Below are positions 43,671 to 50,651 of a stretch of 64,000 nt of DNA, piece by piece. A model generated the notes under the pieces. The model was given only the letters and a program-made list of their open reading frames with translations, was not told where the DNA came from and ran no database searches. Source of the stretch: JBLHZY01 sp050633265 (GTDB lineage: Bacteria > Pseudomonadota > Alphaproteobacteria > Rhodobacterales > Rhodobacteraceae); contig JBOEGE010000001.1 in the NCBI GenBank assembly GCA_050633265.1, forward strand, positions 124,001-188,000, in the 5' to 3' direction. Every line of letters begins with the position of its first letter. Position 1 is the first letter of the stretch. The translations under genes were made by a program, and so were the position numbers.

Positions 43671-43730
43671 CCGGTTGGGATGGGGCCCGTTGGGAAGGGG
43701 CCAGTTGGGATGGGGCCGGTTGGGATGGGG
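43671..43730 (+). repeat. Four G-rich 15-bp tandem repeats
   Basis: Units of the form CCGGTTGGGATGGGG follow one another four times with one or two changes. They lie 14 bases after the TehA-like stop. The G-runs could form a G-quadruplex on the plus strand or in the transcript. Confidence 0.85.
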
Positions 43731-43764
43731 CCTTGAAGGTTTTGCGCGTTGGGGGCTGAGGATT

Positions 43765-43787
43765 TGAGTATTTGGGCCAAGAAAAAG
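43765..43787 (+). repeat. Dispersed intergenic repeat, copy 3
   Basis: A 23-bp copy with core GAGTATTTGGGCCAAG plus AAAAAG, identical to the copy at 55661-55683. Confidence 0.8.
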
Positions 43788-44036
43788 TCTGGTTGGATGT
43801 CCGGTGTGCGCGCGCGGTTTGCTGTGAGGCGGGTGTGGGTGCGGTTTTGGTGTGATGCGAGCTTTAATGGGGACGGGTTTGCGGGTAGGGGGAGGCGCGC
43901 ATGAAGGGGGGGAGATATTGGCGCGTTTGGGCGGTTTTTTCGCCTTCAAGCCCGGCACAAATCAAATAGGCCTTTTCAGGCGCGCGCTTCCATGAGATAG
44001 GGACGCGTCAAACGAACTCATCCAAGGAGAGACCCC

Positions 44037-45485
44037 ATGGAGATTCGCGAGGCACTCACCTTCGACGATGTCCTGCTTGTTCCCGCAGCTTCCACGGTTC
44101 TGCCGTCGACAGCTGATACACGCACCCGTGTGACCCAATCCATCAGCATGAATATTCCGCTGCTCAGCTCCGCCATGGACACGGTAACGGAATCGCGCAT
44201 GGCCATTGCGATGGCGCAATCGGGCGGCATTGGCGTTGTGCATCGCAACCTCTCCATTGAAGAGCAATCGCGCGAGATCCGCCGGGTGAAACGTTTTGAG
44301 AGCGGCATCGTTTACAACCCAATCACTCTAACCGCGGATCAGACCTTGGCCGATGCGCGCGCCTTGGCTGAGCGCTATAACTTTACCGGCTTTCCCGTGG
44401 TGGATGAACGCGGCCATGTTGTTGGGATTGTGACCAACCGCGACATGCGATTCGCCGAGAGCGATAAGACCCCGGTGCGCGCGATGATGACGGTCGATAA
44501 TCTGGCCATTCTGCGCGAGCCTGCGGATTTGGAAGAGGCCAAGAGCCTGATGCGATCGCGCCGGATTGAGAAGCTTTTGGTGACCAATGAGGCGGGCAAG
44601 CTGACCGGCCTGTTGACGCTCAAGGACACAGAGCAAGCCGTTTTGAACCCTTCGGCCTGTAAGGATGAGCTGGGGCGCCTGCGGGTGGCCGCCGCCACGA
44701 CCGTTGGCGATGCAGGGTTTGAGCGCTCTGAGGCTTTGGTTGATGCAGGTGTTGATATTATCGTGATTGATACAGCCCACGGCCATTCCGAGGGCGTCGC
44801 GATGGCGGTAAAACGGGCGCGCGCGCTTTCCAGCACCGTTCAGATTATTGCGGGCAACGTCGCCACAGGCGAGGCCACGCGCGCGCTGATTGATGCGGGC
44901 GCCAATGGGATCAAGGTTGGCATTGGGCCGGGTTCGATCTGCACCACGCGGATGGTGGCCGGCGTTGGTGTGCCGCAGCTCTCGGCTGTTATGGATTGCG
45001 CGGCTGCCGCGGGCGATGTGCCTGTTATCGCGGATGGTGGCATCAAATTCTCCGGCGATTTTGCCAAGGCGATTGCGGCCGGTGCCTCTTGCGCCATGGT
45101 TGGCTCAATGATTGCCGGGACGGATGAAAGCCCCGGCGAGGTGATCCTCTATCAGGGCCGTTCTTTTAAGAGCTATCGTGGCATGGGCTCGCTTGGCGCC
45201 ATGGCGCGCGGTTCGGCCGATCGGTATTTTCAAAAGGATGCCGCTTCTGACAAGCTCGTGCCTGAGGGGATCGAGGGGCAGGTCGCTTATAAGGGCAGTG
45301 CGAATGCGGTGATCCATCAGCTTGTCGGCGGTCTGCGCGCGGCAATGGGCTATACCGGCAATGGCACGATTGAAGAGATGCGCAAGAACTGCACATTTGT
45401 TAAGATCACTGGTGCTGGCTTGAAAGAAAGCCATGTGCATGATGTTCAGATCACCCGCGAAAGCCCGAATTACCGGATCGGCTAA
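44037..45485 (+). CDS. guaB: IMP dehydrogenase
   Basis: Oxidises IMP to XMP, the committed step of GMP synthesis; 482 residues, normal length. The catalytic Cys302 is in GPGSICTTRMVAGVGVPQ. Two CBS domains are inserted at about residues 95-205. The N-terminal LTFDDVLLVPAAS is the family signature. A good AAGGAG precedes the ATG and a strong terminator follows, so it is transcribed alone. Confidence 0.97.
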   Translation: MEIREALTFDDVLLVPAASTVLPSTADTRTRVTQSISMNIPLLSSAMDTVTESRMAIAMAQSGGIGVVHRNLSIEEQSREIRRVKRFESGIVYNPITLTADQTLADARALAERYNFTGFPVVDERGHVVGIVTNRDMRFAESDKTPVRAMMTVDNLAILREPADLEEAKSLMRSRRIEKLLVTNEAGKLTGLLTLKDTEQAVLNPSACKDELGRLRVAAATTVGDAGFERSEALVDAGVDIIVIDTAHGHSEGVAMAVKRARALSSTVQIIAGNVATGEATRALIDAGANGIKVGIGPGSICTTRMVAGVGVPQLSAVMDCAAAAGDVPVIADGGIKFSGDFAKAIAAGASCAMVGSMIAGTDESPGEVILYQGRSFKSYRGMGSLGAMARGSADRYFQKDAASDKLVPEGIEGQVAYKGSANAVIHQLVGGLRAAMGYTGNGTIEEMRKNCTFVKITGAGLKESHVHDVQITRESPNYRIG

Positions 45486-45505
45486 GGCGTCCACATAAGA
45501 ATTGG

Positions 45506-45539
45506 AGGCCTGCTGCTTTTGGGGCGGCGGGCCTTTTTT
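45506..45539 (+). terminator. Rho-independent terminator of guaB
   Basis: An 11-bp stem (AGGCCTGCTGC with GCGGCGGGCCT, two G-T pairs) is followed by TTTTTT, 20 bases after the stop. Confidence 0.88.
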
Positions 45540-45586
45540 GATCCGGGGTGGTGCGCGATGTGTGGCCCCAATGAGAGGCAAATGCC

Positions 45587-46765
45587 ATGATCCCTGCGGC
45601 TCGTATCTCTGCTGCCATCGACATTCTGGATGACATCCTTGCCGGCAATGCCGCAGAACAGGTGCTGACCCGTTGGGCGCGCGCCAATCGCTATGCGGGA
45701 TCGGGGGATCGGGCCGCCATTCGTGATCTGGTCTTTGAAGCGCTGCGCCGGATGCGCTCTTTTGCTTGGCTTGGCGGGGCAGATATGGCGGCGCCAAACG
45801 GGCGGGCTTTGATGATCGGGGCGCTGCGGGCAGGGGGGCAGGCGCCGGAAGCGCTTTTTGATGTCGGGCGTTTTGCGCCTGCGCCTTTGAGCGAAGAAGA
45901 GCTGGCACATGCGCCAAGCCTGACCGAAGCGCCGCGCGAAATTGCGCTGGATTGCCCCGCGTGGTTGCTCACAAAATTCGATGCGGCATTGGGGGCGCAA
46001 GCGGATGCTGTTTTGCACCTGATGCAAAGCCGCGCGCCGGTGTTTTTGCGGGTCAATCTGGCGCGCACAACCCGCGATGAAATGGTCGCCACCCTTGCCC
46101 TTGATGGGATCGAGACCGCGCCACACGCCCTTTCCCCAAGCGCGCTTGAAGTGCTGAGCAACCCGCGCCGCATTGCCAATTCTCAAGCCTATGCAGATGG
46201 GTTGATCGAGCTTCAGGATGCGGCCAGCCAAGCGATTGTGGATCTGCTTCCGCTTCAAGATGGGGTGCGCATCCTTGATTATTGTGCGGGCGGGGGCGGC
46301 AAATTGCTGGCCATGGCGGCGCGCGCAAAGGCGCAGTTTACCGCCCATGATATTGATTCGCGCCGCATGCGCGATATTGCGCCACGGGCCGAACGGGCGG
46401 CCATTTCCGGCATCACTTATGCCGAGCCGGGCGCACCAAAAGGTACGTTTGATCTGGTGCTCTGTGATGCGCCTTGCTCTGGCTCTGGTTCTTGGCGGCG
46501 CGCGCCCCAAGCCAAATGGGATCTCGATGCGGCCCGCCTTGCTGAGCTTTGCGAAATTCAGGCCGATGTGCTTGATCAAGCGCAGGGTCTTGTCGCGCCC
46601 GGCGGCCTGCTTGCCTATGCGACCTGCTCACTGTTTGATCAAGAAAACAGCGCCCAGATCGCGGCCTTTATCGCCCGTCATCCAGGCTGGACCCTCCAGA
46701 GCCACCATTTGCTTACACCGATGGATGGTGCGGATGGGTTTTTCTGCGCTCTCTTGACGCGTTAA
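45587..46765 (+). CDS. RsmB/NOP-family RNA cytosine methyltransferase
   Basis: SAM-dependent m5C methyltransferase of 392 residues, related to RsmB, which modifies C967 of 16S rRNA. The C-terminal catalytic domain shows SAM-binding ILDYCAGGGGKLLAMAA, the motif CDAPCSGSGSWRR with one Cys, and the nucleophilic Cys in YATCSLFDQEN. The N-terminal region (about 1-130) looks like the NusB-like part but is shorter than in E. coli RsmB (429 residues), so the exact target is uncertain. Confidence 0.88.
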   Translation: MIPAARISAAIDILDDILAGNAAEQVLTRWARANRYAGSGDRAAIRDLVFEALRRMRSFAWLGGADMAAPNGRALMIGALRAGGQAPEALFDVGRFAPAPLSEEELAHAPSLTEAPREIALDCPAWLLTKFDAALGAQADAVLHLMQSRAPVFLRVNLARTTRDEMVATLALDGIETAPHALSPSALEVLSNPRRIANSQAYADGLIELQDAASQAIVDLLPLQDGVRILDYCAGGGGKLLAMAARAKAQFTAHDIDSRRMRDIAPRAERAAISGITYAEPGAPKGTFDLVLCDAPCSGSGSWRRAPQAKWDLDAARLAELCEIQADVLDQAQGLVAPGGLLAYATCSLFDQENSAQIAAFIARHPGWTLQSHHLLTPMDGADGFFCALLTR

Positions 46766-46839
46766 CACTTTCACCGCTACACAACCTATGGGTGTACCTT
46801 TTCGCGGGGGCACTCAGTGATCGGCAATTCTGTCGCGTC

Positions 46840-46855
46840 TTAAGGTGGGGTTAAC
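46840..46855 (+). promoter_or_regulatory. CtrA box upstream of cckA
   Basis: TTAA, 7 bases, TTAAC: a perfect match to the CtrA consensus, 50 bases before the chosen cckA start. It suggests that CtrA feeds back on its own kinase gene. Confidence 0.6.
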
Positions 46856-46904
46856 CAAAAACTTGCAACAGTCAGGAGAACGAATCTCAAGGGAGGCAGG
46901 CCAA

Positions 46905-49202
46905 GTGTCCGAAACGGCGCTCGCACCTGATACAATCACCCGCGCGGCGCGCAAATTGGCCCCCGGCAGCATTTATCTGGCGGCGCTTGGGGTTGTTGCG
47001 ATTGGCGGTGCTTTTGCGGCGCCAGACCCGCGGCTTGGCCTTGGGTTTATGGTCCTTGGGATCACATTGCTTTGGATCGTGCTGATCGTGCGCCTCTTGG
47101 TGCAGCGCTATTTGCGCTCGCGCAGCCGCGTTCATGAAACCATTGCCGGGTTTATTGCCAATGATGCGGCCCCGTCCTTTACCACCAATGGCGATGGGGT
47201 GATCGGCTATCAAAACCAAGCCGCAACAGAAGAATTTGGCGGCGAGGGCGGGCGCACATTGCTTGCGGCCCTGGGCGAAGTCTTTGCCTCTCCCGGCGCG
47301 ACCCTGCTGCGCCTGCAATCGCGTGCTCAAAGCCAAGGGGCGGCGCGCGAAGATGTTGTGACCCGCAGCGGCCATATCCGCCTCAGCGTGCATCAAATTG
47401 GTGATGATGGCTATCTTTGGCGCCTCGAAAGCCTCAGCGAACGCAGCAAAGATCGCGGGGCCGATGCGATTGCTCTGCCGATGATGTCTGTTTCCAAATC
47501 GGGAACTGTGCTGCATATGAACGAGGCGCTGCGCAAGCTTTTGGGCGGGCAGGAGGGCGCGCTTGATCGCATCATCAATGATCTGCCCCTGCGCCCCGGT
47601 GATATTCATGAAGTCGCGGGCCGCGATGGCAAAATGCGCTGCCAAATCACCGAAGTGATCAGCGCAGCCGGGCGCCGTGAGCTCTATTTTATGCCGCAAA
47701 ATACCGCGCGCGCCGGGGATTGGGATCTTCTGGATGCGCTGCCCGTGCCCCTGCTGAAAATGGATGCGCAAGGCCATGTGCAGCTCGCCAATCGCCCCGC
47801 GCGCGATCTCCTCGCAACGCCTGAAATCGCCGGTATTGAATTCGCGGATCTGGTCGAAGGGCTCGGGCGCTCGGTGACCGATTGGCTGATGGAAGCGGCA
47901 GAGGGGCGCACCGTCCTCAAACCCGAGATTGTCCGCGCGACCCGCCCCATGGGGGAAACCTTCCTGCAAATCACCCTTAACCGCGTGATTGAAGGTGATG
48001 ATGTTGCGCTGATCGCCGTGCTCAACGATGCCACCGAGCTCAAAACCCTAGAGGCGCAGTTTGTCCAAAGCCAGAAAATGCAAGCCATCGGCCAGCTCGC
48101 CGGCGGCGTTGCACATGATTTCAACAATTTGCTGACGGCGATTTCCGGCCATTGCGATCTGCTGCTTCTGCGCCACGATAAAGGCGATCCTGATTTTGGC
48201 GATCTCGTTCAAATTCACCAAAACGCCAATCGCGCCGCCTCGCTTGTTGGCCAATTGCTGGCGTTCTCGCGCAAACAAACCCTCAAACCCGAAGTGGTTG
48301 ATCTGCGCGATGCGCTCTCTGATCTTACCCATCTTTTGAACCGCTTGGTTGGCGAAAAAGTGCGCCTCGCGCTGGATCATGATCCAAGCCTGCATATGAT
48401 CCGCGCCGACAAACGCCAGATTGAGCAAGTGATCATGAACCTTGTGGTGAATGCGCGCGATGCTATGCCCGAGGGCGGCGAGATCTCCATCGAGACCCGC
48501 AACGAAAACCTCACAACCCCCTATGAACGGGATCGTGTCGCCGTTCCGCCGGGCAAATATGTTGTGGTGAAAGTGACCGACAAAGGCACAGGTATCCCCG
48601 CCGACAAGCTGCAAAAAGTGTTTGAACCCTTCTTCACAACCAAACGTACCGGCGAAGGCACCGGCCTTGGCCTGTCAACTGCTTACGGCATCGTCAAACA
48701 AACCGGCGGCTTCATTTTCGTCGATTCCATTGTCGGGCAGGGCACGTCTTTTACGCTTTTCCTCCCGGCCCATGACAAAGCCGTCAACAAAGAGTTGAGC
48801 CAGCCTGTGCCAACGCCGCCCCAAACCCAAAGCCATGAAAGCGGTGTGATTCTCCTCGTGGAAGATGAAGCCCCCGTGCGCGCATTTGCCTCGCGCGCGC
48901 TGCGGATGCGCGGCTATACGGTGATCGAGGCGGAGAACGCCGAAGAAGCGCTCAACACGCTCGAAGACACCAGCCTTGTCGTCGATGTCTTTGTGACAGA
49001 TGTGATCATGCCCGGGCTCGATGGCCCAAGCTGGGTGTCGCTCGCGCTTGAAAAACGCCCCGGTGTAAAAGTCGTGTTTGTCTCAGGCTATGCCGAAGAA
49101 AGCTTCGCAGAACAACAAGCGCGAATCCCCAATTCGGTTTTCCTCCCCAAACCGTTTTCCCTATCGGAACTCACCGCAACGGTGCAGGAGCAAATTCACT
49201 AG
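46905..49202 (+). CDS. cckA: Hybrid histidine kinase CckA
   Basis: Membrane hybrid kinase of about 765 residues at the top of the CckA-ChpT-CtrA phosphorelay. Two membrane segments (about 20-65), PAS-like regions, the kinase H-box with His404 (GGVAHDFNNLLTAISG), an N-box VNARDAMPEGG, GLGLSTAYGIV, and a C-terminal receiver with phosphoacceptor Asp in VTDVIMPGLDG. This GGVAHDFNNLL form and order are typical of CckA. The GTG at 46905 follows GGGAGGC; an earlier GTG at 46845 lies inside the CtrA box and lacks a ribosome site. Confidence 0.9.
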   Translation: MSETALAPDTITRAARKLAPGSIYLAALGVVAIGGAFAAPDPRLGLGFMVLGITLLWIVLIVRLLVQRYLRSRSRVHETIAGFIANDAAPSFTTNGDGVIGYQNQAATEEFGGEGGRTLLAALGEVFASPGATLLRLQSRAQSQGAAREDVVTRSGHIRLSVHQIGDDGYLWRLESLSERSKDRGADAIALPMMSVSKSGTVLHMNEALRKLLGGQEGALDRIINDLPLRPGDIHEVAGRDGKMRCQITEVISAAGRRELYFMPQNTARAGDWDLLDALPVPLLKMDAQGHVQLANRPARDLLATPEIAGIEFADLVEGLGRSVTDWLMEAAEGRTVLKPEIVRATRPMGETFLQITLNRVIEGDDVALIAVLNDATELKTLEAQFVQSQKMQAIGQLAGGVAHDFNNLLTAISGHCDLLLLRHDKGDPDFGDLVQIHQNANRAASLVGQLLAFSRKQTLKPEVVDLRDALSDLTHLLNRLVGEKVRLALDHDPSLHMIRADKRQIEQVIMNLVVNARDAMPEGGEISIETRNENLTTPYERDRVAVPPGKYVVVKVTDKGTGIPADKLQKVFEPFFTTKRTGEGTGLGLSTAYGIVKQTGGFIFVDSIVGQGTSFTLFLPAHDKAVNKELSQPVPTPPQTQSHESGVILLVEDEAPVRAFASRALRMRGYTVIEAENAEEALNTLEDTSLVVDVFVTDVIMPGLDGPSWVSLALEKRPGVKVVFVSGYAEESFAEQQARIPNSVFLPKPFSLSELTATVQEQIH

Positions 49203-49245
49203 GCCGCATAACCTATTGAATAAAATGCCATTTCCGCCCCTCGCT

Positions 49246-49288
49246 TTAACCATGCCTCTTTTCCAGCCCTTGGTAACCAACTGTTAAC
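49246..49288 (+). promoter_or_regulatory. CtrA-like motifs between cckA and recA
   Basis: TTAACCAT at 49246-49253 equals a CtrA half-site, and GTAA-N7-TTAAC at 49273-49288 matches the full box with one mismatch. Both lie 135-180 bases before recA. Confidence 0.35.
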
Positions 49289-49329
49289 CAGGCTTGCGCC
49301 AAAATGACATATAACATTTTAGTTGAAAT

Positions 49330-49374
49330 GTTCTCTTTTTGATCTCATAAGGGTAAATAGAACAAGAGGCGAAC
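49330..49374 (+). promoter_or_regulatory. LexA (SOS) boxes of recA
   Basis: GAAC, 7 bases, GAAC at 49360-49374 is an exact alphaproteobacterial LexA direct-repeat box, 50 bases before recA. GTTC-N7-GATC at 49330-49344 is a second, imperfect copy in the opposite orientation. LexA bound here would repress recA until DNA damage. Confidence 0.85.
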
Positions 49375-49424
49375 ATCAGCAGCATTGCCGCCCCCCCAAG
49401 GGTATGGAATAAGGGAAGAGAACA

Positions 49425-50510
49425 ATGGCCACAACAACGTCGGTAGAGATGAACAACAAGCGCGATAGCGAAAAACAAAAGGCGCTCGATTCTGCGCTGG
49501 CTCAGATCGAACGCCAGTTCGGCAAGGGCTCGATCATGAAACTCGGCGGCGATAATGCGATCGCCGAGATCGAATCCACCTCAACCGGCTCCCTTGGCCT
49601 TGATATTGCGCTCGGAATTGGCGGTATCCCAAAAGGGCGCGTGGTTGAGATTTATGGCCCCGAAAGTTCCGGCAAAACAACGCTGACACTGCATTGCATC
49701 GCAGAAGAGCAGAAAAAAGGCGGCGTCTGCGCCTTTGTTGATGCCGAACATGCGCTTGATCCGATCTATGCGCGCAAACTTGGCGTGAACTTGGATGAAT
49801 TGCTGATCTCGCAGCCCGACACTGGCGAACAAGCGCTTGAAATCGTTGATACATTGGTGCGCTCCGGCGCGGTCAATATGGTCGTGGTTGATTCTGTTGC
49901 CGCCCTGACGCCCAAATCAGAACTCGAAGGCGATATGGGCGACAGCTCGGTTGGCGTTCATGCCCGCTTGATGAGCCAAGCCATGCGCAAACTCACCGGC
50001 TCCATCAGCCGGACAAAATGCACCGTGATCTTCATCAACCAAATCCGCATGAAAATCGGCGTGATGTTTGGCTCGCCCGAAACAACAACAGGCGGCAACG
50101 CGCTGAAATTCTACTCCTCCGTGCGCCTCGATATTCGCCGCATCGGCGCCATCAAAGACCGCGATGATGTTGTCGGCAACCAAACCCGCGTCAAAGTCGT
50201 TAAAAACAAAGTCGCACCGCCCTTCAAACAGGTCGAATTTGACATCATGTATGGCGAAGGCATTTCCAAAACGGGCGAATTGCTTGATCTTGGCGTGAAG
50301 GCCGGCATTGTAGAGAAATCCGGCAGCTGGTTTAGCTATGGCGATGAGCGGGTCGGGCAGGGGCGCGAGAATGCCAAGGAATTTCTCAAAGAAAACAAAC
50401 ATATCGCTCTTGAGATCGAAGATAAAATCCGCGCCTCCCATGGGCTCGATTTCGATCTGGATGCACAGATGGATCACGATGATGGTCCCGATGATCTCGT
50501 CGAAGAATAG
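49425..50510 (+). CDS. recA: Recombinase RecA
   Basis: Strand-exchange ATPase for recombination and SOS induction; 361 residues. Walker A GPESSGKTT at about 77, VVVDSVAALTPKSE, the DNA-binding loop region ending FINQIRMKIGVMFG and the acidic C-terminus (QMDHDDGPDDLVEE) are present. A GGGAAGAG ribosome site precedes the ATG. LexA boxes lie upstream and a terminator downstream. Confidence 0.98.
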   Translation: MATTTSVEMNNKRDSEKQKALDSALAQIERQFGKGSIMKLGGDNAIAEIESTSTGSLGLDIALGIGGIPKGRVVEIYGPESSGKTTLTLHCIAEEQKKGGVCAFVDAEHALDPIYARKLGVNLDELLISQPDTGEQALEIVDTLVRSGAVNMVVVDSVAALTPKSELEGDMGDSSVGVHARLMSQAMRKLTGSISRTKCTVIFINQIRMKIGVMFGSPETTTGGNALKFYSSVRLDIRRIGAIKDRDDVVGNQTRVKVVKNKVAPPFKQVEFDIMYGEGISKTGELLDLGVKAGIVEKSGSWFSYGDERVGQGRENAKEFLKENKHIALEIEDKIRASHGLDFDLDAQMDHDDGPDDLVEE

Positions 50511-50533
50511 CGGATCACAAATGGATTGGAACG

Positions 50534-50557
50534 GGCCGTGCATTCGCGCGGCCTTTT
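50534..50557 (+). terminator. Rho-independent terminator of recA
   Basis: An 8-bp stem (GGCCGTGC with GCGCGGCC, one G-T pair), loop ATTC, then TTTT, 24 bases after the stop. Confidence 0.85.
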
Positions 50558-50651
50558 CACTTTTCTCGGTTGAAAACCGCCAGTCTGTGGACAGGCAAGC
50601 TGCGCAAGCGTAAACAGGCGCGACACTTCATTTTTGAGAGCTCCGCGCATA

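Larger units (their letters stand above)
43658..44036. other. Repeat-bearing gap before guaB
   Basis: A 379-base region without a supported gene. It contains four 15-bp G-rich tandem units (43671-43730), dispersed repeat copy 3 (43765-43787) and a G-rich stretch to about 43915. The guaB ribosome site AAGGAG lies at its end. Confidence 0.6.

Noticed and set aside
43467..43958. Minus-strand frames with PHPNR or PIPTG peptide repeats
   Set aside because: The peptide repeats are only the translation of the 15-bp DNA array; the frames run into the TehA-like gene and have no start context.
46845..46904. Upstream GTG start for cckA
   Set aside because: It falls within the perfect CtrA box and lacks a Shine-Dalgarno sequence, whereas the GTG at 46905 has GGGAGGC.
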